A stretch of DNA of 40,939 nucleotides, from assembly GCA_017484085.1 (NCBI GenBank), contig JAFUTW010000015.1, positions 1 through 40,939 on the forward strand, read 5' to 3'. The notes below the pieces were generated by a model that worked only from the letters and a program-made list of their open reading frames with translations, searched no databases and was not told where the DNA came from. The translations under genes and the position numbers were made by a program. This document shows, in pieces, positions 23,092 to 30,453 of the stretch (within the stretch, counting starts at the first letter, position 1; every line of letters begins with the position of its first letter). This DNA is from Clostridia bacterium (GTDB taxonomy: Bacteria > Bacillota > Clostridia > Christensenellales > Aristaeellaceae).

Positions 23092-23321
23092 TATTTGTTA
23101 TTCTCATGTTTTTTTTGTTTTTCAGGGACAAGACCTAAGAGGTAATCAGCAGAGACTTTATAGTACCGGCAGAGAGTGACCAAGTGGTGGATCGGCATTT
23201 CATTTGCGCCGCGCTCGTAGCGGGCGTACATGGTTTGAGAGGTGCCGAGTACATCCGCAACCTGCTGCTGGGTGAGATCGGCATCTTCACGAAGATCCCG
23301 CATGATTTTGCAGTAGTCCAT
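23091..23321 (-). CDS. XRE-family helix-turn-helix regulator
   Basis: 76 residues, one Cro/C1-type HTH domain: L-T-Q-Q-Q-V-A-D-V-L-G-T-S-Q-T-M-Y-A-R-Y-E-R-G (helices 2-3 at about 16-38), then the typical V-S-A-D-Y-L-L-G closing helix. The remaining tail is a Lys/Asn-rich stub. GAAAGGGGGCGAT precedes the ATG. It probably represses itself through a long inverted repeat just upstream. It marks the left edge of an AT-richer region and may be the regulator of that segment. Confidence 0.9.
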   Translation of the reverse strand: MDYCKIMRDLREDADLTQQQVADVLGTSQTMYARYERGANEMPIHHLVTLCRYYKVSADYLLGLVPEKQKKHENNK

Positions 23322-23354
23322 GCCGATCGCCCCCTTTCGGGGACATTATATAAA

Positions 23355-23393
23355 GTACAGATGTTTACTATTGAAATAAGTAAATATCTGTAC
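23355..23393. promoter_or_regulatory. Long inverted repeat, probable operator of the XRE regulator
   Basis: GTACAGATGTTTACT (23355-23369) pairs with AGTAAATATCTGTAC (23379-23393), 14 of 15 bases matching, nine bases apart. A TATAAT on the minus strand lies next to it at 23345-23350, so binding would block the XRE promoter. Confidence 0.7.
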
Positions 23394-23540
23394 TAAATTG
23401 TGCTTTAATAATATGGCATGAGGAGAAAGGCTGATATATGAGACTTTGTTTATAATCTGTTAGCTATAGAGTACATTACAGGATTAAAAATGAAGTACAC
23501 TTATACGACAATTAGAAGATTAAGATAGAATTAAATATCG

Positions 23541-23569
23541 TTGCATTCAATACCATACGTAGTTATAAT
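23541..23569 (+). promoter_or_regulatory. Promoter of the Ig-like secreted protein gene
   Basis: TTGCAT, 17-base spacer, TATAAT, 35 bases before the ATG. Confidence 0.65.
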
Positions 23570-23603
23570 TAATAAGAATAATACGAAGAAAGGGGAATAC
23601 GAT

Positions 23604-24671
23604 ATGAAAATCAGAATACTTGCTTTGTTGCTGTTGGTATTTACGGCAATGTCTTTCAATACACTTGCAGAGATCAATCTCGATTTTTCGACTGCAACAG
23701 ATGATGAACTGGTACAGGCATTGGATGCCATAAAAGCAGAGCAACGCTCCAGACTGAAGACAAAAATCGTCCTGAGTGAAACTGAAATTCTGCTGGCAAA
23801 AGGAAAAACTAAGAAGCTGTCACCTTCTGTCATTGATATGGAAGAAGGGGTTAAAGCTGGCAAGTTTACATGGAGTACTTCTGACAAGACAATTGCAAGC
23901 TGTTCAAATGGAACTGTTACCGCTGTGAAACCGGGAACGGCAGTGATAACCTGCTTTGTGACGCTTTCGGATGGGACAGAACTGGAAGAGGATTGCACAG
24001 TAGAAGTATATGTACCGGTAGCCTCTGTAAAAATGAGTACCAAACGATACAAGTTAAAAGCAGGTGATGCAATCACACCGGAGTTCACAATTAGCCCGAA
24101 GGATGCGACAAACCCTGAACTGGAGATGACCAGTAAGAATCCTGAAATTGCTTATATCGATAGTGACGGGGATGTCGTGGCACTTGGTGCAGGCGAAACT
24201 ACCATAACAGCGATGACGATAGACGGCAGTGAAAAAAGCGTGAGCTTTACTGTTGTCGTTGAAACTGCCGATGAACAAATGGCTGCAGCATCGAGTAATA
24301 CAAAAAAAGAAGCGATCTCTAAAAAACTGCGGGATGGAAAGTATATCATCGGAAAAGACATACCTGCAGGAAAGTATTTGATTACCTGCCTTGAAACAGA
24401 AGGAGAGCGAATTGGCGGTGCGTATAGTTCACTGGGAAGCGCATATGACGCTCTGGATGACAGCTCGGACGGGAACTGGTCTTCCTTGTTTTCTTCATTA
24501 GGAAATATGATGGGAGATCTGAGTGAAATGGAAGTTGAGATATTGGGTGACTATGGAGATGTTCTGCGCTCGGTTTCGATGAAGGCTGGCGACACTGTAG
24601 AATTGAAACTGGAGGAAAAAACTGCTCTCCAGATTTCTGAAGGTTCTTGCACGATTGAATCCATTGATTAA
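23604..24671 (+). CDS. Secreted protein with two bacterial Ig-like (Big_2) domains
   Basis: 355 residues from the ATG at 23604, preceded by AAAGGGG. A signal peptide covers about 1-22 (MKIRILALLLLVFTAMSFNT, cut after LA). A short helical stretch follows, then two Big_2-type domains (about 55-138 and 140-220) with their marks: S-x-S-D-K-T-I-A, G-T-V-T-A-V-K-P-G-T-A-V-I-T, and I-D-S-D-G-D-V-V-A-L-G-A-G-E-T-T-I-T. The C-terminal part (about 240-355) starts with G-K-Y-I-I-G-K-D-I-P-A-G-K-Y-L-I, a motif seen in many Firmicute surface proteins. No sortase motif or lipobox. Codon use is AT-richer than in flanking genes. Likely an extracellular binding or adhesion protein; partner unknown. Confidence 0.85.
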   Translation: MKIRILALLLLVFTAMSFNTLAEINLDFSTATDDELVQALDAIKAEQRSRLKTKIVLSETEILLAKGKTKKLSPSVIDMEEGVKAGKFTWSTSDKTIASCSNGTVTAVKPGTAVITCFVTLSDGTELEEDCTVEVYVPVASVKMSTKRYKLKAGDAITPEFTISPKDATNPELEMTSKNPEIAYIDSDGDVVALGAGETTITAMTIDGSEKSVSFTVVVETADEQMAAASSNTKKEAISKKLRDGKYIIGKDIPAGKYLITCLETEGERIGGAYSSLGSAYDALDDSSDGNWSSLFSSLGNMMGDLSEMEVEILGDYGDVLRSVSMKAGDTVELKLEEKTALQISEGSCTIESID

Positions 24672-24691
24672 ATATAAAGGTGATGACAAAG

Positions 24692-25324
24692 ATGAACAAT
24701 AAGTATGGGTATTCCGGAGAACCACAATTCAAGCCGATTTCTTCATGGGGATATTTTTGGTATACCGTGCTGTTCTGTATTCCTGTAATCGGTTTTTTAA
24801 TGCTGATTATATTTGCCCTCAGTAAAAAGAATATCAATCGAAGAAACTTTGCACGCTCTTTCTTTTGCGCGTTGCTGATGTGCATCATCGTTTTTGCTGC
24901 GACCATGGTTCTTGGCACAGTAAACAACGGAAAGCTGCTTAAAGATTTTTTTGCAAGCGGAAATCCGGTTATCTCACAGATCAATTCAATCGTTGATAAC
25001 GTGATTCCTGGCAGAGGAACAAGGGTTCTGACAGATTGGGCTGCAGGTGAAACAGTAACAGTGGAACTTGGCGGGAAAAGTGTTGTTGTTCACCAGCAAT
25101 TCAAGAAAACAATGGATGAGTATAAGTCTGCCTATGATGAATACATTAAGGTAATAGAGAATCCGAGTTCAGCGCAGTATCTTAAGGTGCTCGCACGCTT
25201 TAACTCGGTATCCCAATCTATTGATGCAATAGATGAGAGCAAGTTGACCGATGGAGACTATGCATACTATGTATATATTATGAGCCAAATAAACCATAAT
25301 CTCATTCAAGCTGCGGGAAAATGA
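24692..25324 (+). CDS. Membrane protein of unknown function, two N-terminal helices
   Basis: 210 residues from ATG 24692; the earlier in-frame GTG and ATG at 24680 and 24683 are too near the AAAGG site. Two membrane segments (about 23-43 and 57-76) are followed by an outward or cytosolic soluble part with an amphipathic helical stretch (about 125-205: F-K-K-T-M-D-E-Y-K-S-A-Y-D-E-Y). The Asn/Lys-rich start and AT-rich codons match the preceding Ig-like gene, which ends 20 bases upstream, so the two are probably co-transcribed and may act together at the envelope. I do not recognise a family. Confidence 0.75.
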   Translation: MNNKYGYSGEPQFKPISSWGYFWYTVLFCIPVIGFLMLIIFALSKKNINRRNFARSFFCALLMCIIVFAATMVLGTVNNGKLLKDFFASGNPVISQINSIVDNVIPGRGTRVLTDWAAGETVTVELGGKSVVVHQQFKKTMDEYKSAYDEYIKVIENPSSAQYLKVLARFNSVSQSIDAIDESKLTDGDYAYYVYIMSQINHNLIQAAGK

Positions 25325-25391
25325 TAGAATAGCTTCAGTACTGAAAAAAGAAGCATCAGAGTTTGTTCGGAAAGGTGCTGTTATAGCAGAC

Positions 25392-25427
25392 CCGGGCTGC
25401 CCCACATTTGTGAGACAGCCCGGTTTT
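25392..25427 (+). terminator. Terminator after the membrane protein gene
   Basis: CCGGGCTG and CAGCCCGG pair around a 16-base loop, then TTTTATT. Its right arm runs into the duplicated hydrogenase 3' region, which starts at about 25416. Confidence 0.75.
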
Positions 25428-25442
25428 ATTCTGCCTGTGAGA

Positions 25443-25607
25443 TCATTCTTCCAGTTGCGGCAGGATGCTTTCGTAGGAGCTTTCGTAGGCGTGCGCCTTT
25501 TCGGAAAGCTTTTTCACCTTTTCGACTTCCTGCGCGGCTTTCGGGATCAGCTCCACCGTGCCCGCGATGACGATGCACCCGCCGGGGCAGGCCATGCCTT
25601 CCAGCAG
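25443..25607 (-). pseudogene. Duplicated 3' end of a group B [FeFe] hydrogenase gene
   Basis: This fragment encodes the last 54 residues of the hydrogenase at 27197-28717, from L-L-E-G-M-A-C-P-G-G-C to the stop, and nothing upstream. The similarity begins outside the gene at about 25416 and ends abruptly at 25607, matching 27170-27361 with about seven differences in 192 bases. One change turns the Gly-Gly after the last H-cluster cysteine into Val-Ile, so the copy is not under hydrogenase selection. It has no start and no ribosome binding site. It marks the left border of the ATPase cassette. Confidence 0.93.
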
Positions 25608-25628
25608 TTTTTTATTGTCACGGGATTC

Positions 25629-25668
25629 TAAAATAGAAAAAGCGAAAAAATAACAAAAATCTATTATA
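25629..25668. repeat. Cassette repeat, copy A
   Basis: TAAAATAGA and TCTATTATA ends around GAAAAAGCG…ACAAAAATC. First of three ~40-base copies around the ATPase gene. Confidence 0.85.
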
Positions 25669-25701
25669 AGACACTTGAAATTATTCCGGAATTTGCTATT
25701 C

Positions 25702-25741
25702 TATAATAGAAAAAGCGTAAAATATACAAAAATCTATTATA
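25702..25741. repeat. Cassette repeat, copy B, next to the ATPase start
   Basis: Perfect nine-base inverted ends TATAATAGA (25702-25710) and TCTATTATA (25733-25741). The left end contains a TATAAT and the right end runs into the AAGGGG ribosome binding site of the ATPase, so the repeat itself seems to supply expression signals. Confidence 0.85.
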
Positions 25742-25752
25742 AGGGGATTGTC

Positions 25753-27054
25753 ATGGAAATCAAGCGGGATCAATATCTGAATCAATTGATTGCAAGACAG
25801 AATAACGGCCTTGTCAAAGTGATCACGGGGATCAGGAGATGCGGTAAATCCTATCTGCTGAATACCCTCTTTTATCGGTATCTGCTGAACTGCGGTGTAG
25901 CGGAAGACCATATCATCCGTTTTGCATTTGACTCAGCTGATGATTTGTCACTGATTGGCGAAAACCTTCTGGTAGCACAGAAAAAAGGCGGTGCGGATCC
26001 CGAATACTTTGTGAAGTACATTCGCAGCAGGGTCACAGATCAGGAAATGTATTATCTGCTGCTGGATGAAGTTCAGCTGCTGGATTCCTTTGAAACGGTT
26101 CTGAACGGTTACATGCGCAGAGACAATATGGATGTGTATGTGACCGGGAGCAACGCAAAATTCCTGTCCAGCGATATTATTACGGAGTTTGCCGGAAGAG
26201 GCGATGAAATCCGTATGTATCCGCTCAGTTTCTCTGAATTCATGACGGTTTATACTGGTGATAAATATGAAGGCCTGACACAGTATATGCTTTATGGCGG
26301 CATCCCGATGGTTGTGCTCCGCGATCACGCAGAGGATAAGGCGAGAACGCTGGAAGGATTGTTCAGAGAGATTTATATCAGCGATATTGTCATGAGACAC
26401 CGGATCCGGAAACCGGGTGAACTGGAAGATCTGTTAAATGTGCTCTCCTCTTCGATTGGCTCGTTAACGAACCCGGAAAAACTGAAAAACACATTCCGAA
26501 GCGTAAAGAATTCAAAAATCACGGCACCGACCATAAAGAGATATCTGGATTATTTTGAGGATTCTTTCCTGCTGGAAAGCGCGGTGCGTTATGATATTAA
26601 AGGCAAGGCTTATATTGAAACGCCGAAGAAATACTATTTCACGGATCTGGGACTTCGTAATGCCCGGCTTGGTTTCCGGCAGTTTGAACAGACGCACACC
26701 TTGGAAAATGTTATCTACAATGAACTGCGTAGGCGCGGCTATCATGTTGATGTCGGTATTGTGCCAACCTTGGAAAAGGGAGACGATGGCAGGCTGGTAC
26801 ACAAGCAGCTGGAAATAGATTTCGTCTGCAATCTCGGATCGCAGAAGATTTATATCCAATCCGCTTATTCACTGCCGGATGAGCAAAAAAGAAGGCAGGA
26901 AACCCGGCCTTTTAAAAAGATCGACGATTCATTCAAAAGAATAGTCATTACGCGCGACATCGTGCCGACGTTTTATGATGATGACGGAATCCTGACTATG
27001 AGTGCTTATGAATTTCTGCTGGATCCGGAATCGCTGGAAGCAAAGGCCATCTGA
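25753..27054 (+). CDS. AAA_14/DUF4143 family ATPase
   Basis: 433 residues from ATG 25753, with AAGGGG six bases upstream. Walker A is G-I-R-R-C-G-K-S (26-33), Walker B Y-L-L-L-D-E (101-106), sensor 1 V-T-G-S-N-A-K (130-136), then the family-typical E-F-A-G-R-G-D-E-I…P-L-S-F-S-E-F. A C-terminal DUF4143 region (about 215-380) has the winged-helix part (P-T-I-K-R-Y-L-D-Y-F-E-D) and a PD-(D/E)XK-like core around L-E-I-D-F-V. These proteins are widespread, often in many copies, with no established function. Here the gene is AT-rich, flanked by ~40-base repeats, and lies between duplicated hydrogenase 3' ends, which suggests that it travels as a unit. Confidence 0.92.
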   Translation: MEIKRDQYLNQLIARQNNGLVKVITGIRRCGKSYLLNTLFYRYLLNCGVAEDHIIRFAFDSADDLSLIGENLLVAQKKGGADPEYFVKYIRSRVTDQEMYYLLLDEVQLLDSFETVLNGYMRRDNMDVYVTGSNAKFLSSDIITEFAGRGDEIRMYPLSFSEFMTVYTGDKYEGLTQYMLYGGIPMVVLRDHAEDKARTLEGLFREIYISDIVMRHRIRKPGELEDLLNVLSSSIGSLTNPEKLKNTFRSVKNSKITAPTIKRYLDYFEDSFLLESAVRYDIKGKAYIETPKKYYFTDLGLRNARLGFRQFEQTHTLENVIYNELRRRGYHVDVGIVPTLEKGDDGRLVHKQLEIDFVCNLGSQKIYIQSAYSLPDEQKRRQETRPFKKIDDSFKRIVITRDIVPTFYDDDGILTMSAYEFLLDPESLEAKAI

Positions 27055-27075
27055 GTGATGCGTTTTTCAGTGTTA

Positions 27076-27113
27076 GGATAGAAAAAGCGTAAAAATTACA
27101 AAAATCTATTATA
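27076..27113. repeat. Cassette repeat, copy C, after the ATPase gene
   Basis: GGATAGAAAAAGCG…ACAAAAATCTATTATA, same orientation as copies A and B. It starts 22 bases after the ATPase stop. Confidence 0.85.
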
Positions 27114-27122
27114 GATGGCCGA

Positions 27123-27151
27123 GGGCTGCTGCAGAGTTTCTGCAGCAGCCC
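27123..27151. other. Strong hairpin between cassette and hydrogenase gene
   Basis: Perfect 12-pair stem GGGCTGCTGCAG / CTGCAGCAGCCC with a five-base loop. No T run on either side, so terminator activity is uncertain; it may have ended the minus-strand hydrogenase transcript. Confidence 0.55.
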
Positions 27152-27196
27152 CTATCGTCTGGATGTAGGCAGCCCTGTTTTATTCTGCCTGTGAGA

Positions 27197-28717
27197 TCAT
27201 TCTTCCAGCTGCGGCAGGATGCTCTCGTAGGAGCTTTCGTAGGCGTGCGCCTTTTCGGAAAGCTTTTTCACCTTTTCGACTTCCTGCGCCGCTTTCGGGA
27301 TCAGCTCCACCGTGCCCGCGCCGCCGATGCACCCGCCGGGGCAGGCCATGCCTTCCAGCAGGTAGCCATTCAGCTTGCCGGCCTTGGCCCGCATCAGCAT
27401 CTTGCGGCACTCGTCCAGCCCTTCCGCGTGCTCGACCAGCACCTCGCGCTCCGGTGCCAGCTCCCGGATGCAGTTGACGACGGCCTGCGCGACGCCGCCG
27501 CTGACGGAGAAGCCGCGCCCGTCCGCGCTGGCGGAGCTGGGCACCTGCATCGCTTCCAGCGCGGTGAAGTCGACCTCCCGCGCCTCGAACATGCCCATCA
27601 CGTCCTCGAAGGTGAGCACGAAATCGACGTCGCTGCGGATGGTGCGGCGGCTGGCTTCCAGCTTCTTGGCCGCACAGGGGCCGATGAAGGCGACCTTGCA
27701 GCCGGGGTGCTCCTTTTTGATGAGGCGGCCGGTGAGCACCATGGGCGTCAGCGCCATGCTGATGCACTCGGCGTGCTTGGGGAATTCCCGCTTGGCCATG
27801 ACGGACCATGCGGGGCAGCAGGAGGTGCCCATGAAGGGCAGCTTTTCCGGGACCTCCGAGAGGAAGTCCTTGGCTTCCTCCAGGGTGCAGAGGTCGGCGC
27901 CGATGGCGACCTCCACCACGTCCTTGAAGCCCAGCGCCATGAAGGCGGCGCGCATCTTCTCCGGGCTGAGGTCGCGGCCGAACTGGCCGGCGATGGCGGG
28001 GGCAATGGCGGCGTAGACGGGCGTATCGCTGCGCAGCGCCTGGATGCACTGGAAGATCTGCGCCTTGTCGGCGATGGCGCCGAAGGGGCAGTTGGCCAGG
28101 CACATGCCGCAGCTGACGCACTTCTCCTGGTCGATGTCGGCCCGGCCGTACTCGTCGCTGCGGATGGCTTTCATGCCGCAGGCGACGGCGCACGGGCGCT
28201 GCATGCGAAGGATGACGCCGTACTGGCAGACGCTCATGCACTTGCCGCACTTCACGCACTTGTCCGGGTCGATGTGCGCCTGCCCGCGCTTTATGTAGAT
28301 GGCGTCCTTCGGGCAGACCTGCCGGCACGGCTGGGCGAGACAGCCCTGGCACTGGTCGGTGATGACGACCTGGTTGTCCGGGCAGGCGTGGCACGCAAAC
28401 TTGATGATGTTGATGAGGGGCGGCTGATAGTACTTTTCGGGGTGCACGCACTCCTCGGCGCCGGTCGATACGGGCGCGTGCTCCGTTACGTCGCGCAGCG
28501 GCAGGCCCATGGCCAGGCGCATGCGCTCCTTGACGATGGCGCGCTCCAGGAAGACGCTCTCCCGGTAGGTGGACACCTCGCCGGGGATGATGCGGTAGGG
28601 GATGCGCTCCATTTCGGAGAGATCGCCTTCTTTATAATTGTAGGAGAGACGCGCAACTTCGGCGAAGACCTTTTTGCGGATATCGTTGATCGAGGTGTGG
28701 ATGCCTCTCATGCCCAT
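27197..28717 (-). CDS. Group B [FeFe] hydrogenase, second copy
   Basis: 506 residues from ATG 28717, set by AAAAGGAG nine bases upstream; a frame extending 26 codons further lacks a site. Architecture is as for the enzyme at 17184-18632: a Cys-rich start (C109, C112, C123, C126, C131, C135), ferredoxin motifs (C154-C157-C160-C164; C200-C203-C206-C210, plus C176 and C180), then T-S-C300-C301-P-A-W, G-P-C348-A-A-K-K and G-M-A-C459-P-G-G-C463. All H-cluster ligands and the relay cysteine are kept. It differs from its paralogue by an insertion near 78-100 (with C90) and a charged helical tail. It is a lone gene; the last 54 codons exist a second time at 25443-25607. Confidence 0.9.
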   Translation of the reverse strand: MGMRGIHTSINDIRKKVFAEVARLSYNYKEGDLSEMERIPYRIIPGEVSTYRESVFLERAIVKERMRLAMGLPLRDVTEHAPVSTGAEECVHPEKYYQPPLINIIKFACHACPDNQVVITDQCQGCLAQPCRQVCPKDAIYIKRGQAHIDPDKCVKCGKCMSVCQYGVILRMQRPCAVACGMKAIRSDEYGRADIDQEKCVSCGMCLANCPFGAIADKAQIFQCIQALRSDTPVYAAIAPAIAGQFGRDLSPEKMRAAFMALGFKDVVEVAIGADLCTLEEAKDFLSEVPEKLPFMGTSCCPAWSVMAKREFPKHAECISMALTPMVLTGRLIKKEHPGCKVAFIGPCAAKKLEASRRTIRSDVDFVLTFEDVMGMFEAREVDFTALEAMQVPSSASADGRGFSVSGGVAQAVVNCIRELAPEREVLVEHAEGLDECRKMLMRAKAGKLNGYLLEGMACPGGCIGGAGTVELIPKAAQEVEKVKKLSEKAHAYESSYESILPQLEE

Positions 28718-28801
28718 ACAGTCCAGCTCCTTTTCAAAGAGTAATAATATAGTTTTCGATATGCCGGGGCCGAACTCCTTTTTCCGGCGCTGCAAAAGCG
28801 C

Positions 28802-28830
28802 TTGCCCTCCCTCCCCAAATAGCGTACAAT
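28802..28830 (+). promoter_or_regulatory. Promoter of the M20 peptidase gene
   Basis: TTGCCC, 17-base spacer, TACAAT, 33 bases before the ATG. Confidence 0.6.
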
Positions 28831-28863
28831 AAGGCGCAAAGAGTCTGACAGGAGGGAAAAATC

Positions 28864-30240
28864 ATGAGCTTTACCGCAAATGAAAAACTGGATGCCGCGC
28901 TTCGCGCGCTGGAGCCGGATATGATCGAGACGCTGCAGCGCTGGATCCGCGTGCCCAGCGTCCGGGCAGAGGCGCAGGAAGGCGCGCCGTTCGGCGCGGA
29001 CGTGCGCCGCGCGCTGGATACGGCCCTTGCGGATGTGCGCCGCCTGGGGATGAATCCCCGGGACATCGACGGCTACTGCATGGATGCCGAGATCGGCGAG
29101 GGGGAGGAGACCATCGCCGTGCTGGCGCATCTGGACGTGGTGCCGGAAGGCGACGGATGGGATCACGACCCGTACGGCGCCGAGATCGTGGACGGACGCC
29201 TGATCGGCCGCGGCACGGCGGACGACAAGGGCCCCGGCGTGGCCGCGCTGTTTGCCATGAAGGCGATCGTGGACGCGGGCATCCCGCTGCGCCGCAAGTG
29301 CCGCCTCATCCTCGGGTGCGACGAGGAGTGCGGCATGGAGGACCTGACCTATTACGAGAAGAAGATCGGCCTGCCCGCCATGGGCTTTTCGCCGGATGCC
29401 AACTTCCCGCTGATCAACACGGAAAAGGGCATCACCGCGATGGAGCTCGTGGCGCCGGTGCAGGATGCGCGCCTTATGGAGCTCGTCTCCGGCACGCGCT
29501 GCAATGTGGTGCCCGGCAGGGCCTCGGCGCTGGTCGCGGGGGACGTGCGCGCGGAGGCCGCGGAGGTCTTCCGTCCGCTGTCCGACGACTGCGAGATCGA
29601 GACCTCGCTGGAGGACGGCAACACGCGCATCGTCGTCACCGGCGTGCCGGCGCACGCCTCCATGCCTGAAAAGGGCTGCAATGCGGCCAAGATGCTGCTC
29701 TGCGTCCTGCATGAGCTGGAGATCGGCGGCGCTCAGGTGGATCTGCTGGTCGAGGCTTCCTGCGAGGGCGACCGCGGCGTGAACCTCGGCATCTCCGGCG
29801 AGGACGCCGTCTCCGGCCCGCTGACCATCAACCTGGGGCTGCTGAGCCTGTCAGGCGGAAAGCTGAGTGTGACCTACGACTGCCGCTATCCCGTGATGTT
29901 CGACGGCGAGACGGTGCGCAGGACGGTGGCCAAGCGTCTGGCGCCCGCGGGCTACGTGCTGCAGCCGGGCCGCAACAGCGTGCCGCACCACGTCGCGGAG
30001 AGCTCCGAACTCGTGCAGAAGCTGATGGCGGTGTACAACGGCATCTGCGGCGTGGAGGAAAAGCCCTTTGCCATCGGCGGCGGCACCTACGCGCGGCATC
30101 TGGAAGAGGGCGTGGCCTTCGGCATGCTCTTCCCGGGCGAGCCGGAGCTGGAGCACCAGGCCAACGAGAGCATCGACATCGAAAACTTCAAGCGCGCCGC
30201 CCGGATCTACGCTTACGCGATCCTCGCGATGTGCGGCTGA
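28864..30240 (+). CDS. M20 family dipeptidase, PepV/Sapep-like
   Basis: 458 residues, the usual size for PepV. Metal ligands and catalytic residues of the co-catalytic zinc centre are visible: H89 and D91 (A-H-L-D-V-V-P), D120 (G-T-A-D-D-K-G-P), E154 and E155 (C-D-E-E-C-G-M-E-D), D178 (S-P-D-A-N-F-P) and a C-terminal His in E-L-E-H-Q-A-N-E. The R-G-T-A-D-D-K-G-P and P-D-A-N-F-P-L-I-N-T-E-K-G motifs separate PepV-type dipeptidases from ArgE/DapE. It cleaves dipeptides in the cytoplasm. CAGGAGGG precedes the ATG. Divergent from the hydrogenase gene. Confidence 0.92.
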   Translation: MSFTANEKLDAALRALEPDMIETLQRWIRVPSVRAEAQEGAPFGADVRRALDTALADVRRLGMNPRDIDGYCMDAEIGEGEETIAVLAHLDVVPEGDGWDHDPYGAEIVDGRLIGRGTADDKGPGVAALFAMKAIVDAGIPLRRKCRLILGCDEECGMEDLTYYEKKIGLPAMGFSPDANFPLINTEKGITAMELVAPVQDARLMELVSGTRCNVVPGRASALVAGDVRAEAAEVFRPLSDDCEIETSLEDGNTRIVVTGVPAHASMPEKGCNAAKMLLCVLHELEIGGAQVDLLVEASCEGDRGVNLGISGEDAVSGPLTINLGLLSLSGGKLSVTYDCRYPVMFDGETVRRTVAKRLAPAGYVLQPGRNSVPHHVAESSELVQKLMAVYNGICGVEEKPFAIGGGTYARHLEEGVAFGMLFPGEPELEHQANESIDIENFKRAARIYAYAILAMCG

Positions 30241-30415
30241 AACGATTCGGACAAGTAAAGAACCAGGGCCACGACTGGCACAACCCGCTGTGGCGGGATA
30301 AGGATGGTACGGTCGCAGAGTGGTGAGGGTGCGGCTGCTGCAGTGGGATGGCTGCACAGATATTTTGTAGGATGAACAACGGCAAAGAGACTGGAACACG
30401 CTGCCCGGTTTGTGA

Positions 30416-30439
30416 TACAATCAGTCATCATACGTATGA
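30416..30439 (+). promoter_or_regulatory. GntR autoregulatory site: -10 box and palindromic operator
   Basis: TACAAT at 30416-30421 is followed seven bases later by the perfect palindrome TCATACGTATGA (30428-30439). A related site occurs in the promoter of the next operon, so this regulator probably represses both. Confidence 0.7.
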
Positions 30440-30453
30440 CGGGTGGGAAAGCA

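Noticed and set aside
25629-25741. Two ~40-bp repeats 73 bases apart as a possible small CRISPR array
   Set aside because: Only two regular copies, the third lies 1.3 kb away beyond a gene, the copies are imperfect, and no cas gene is present.
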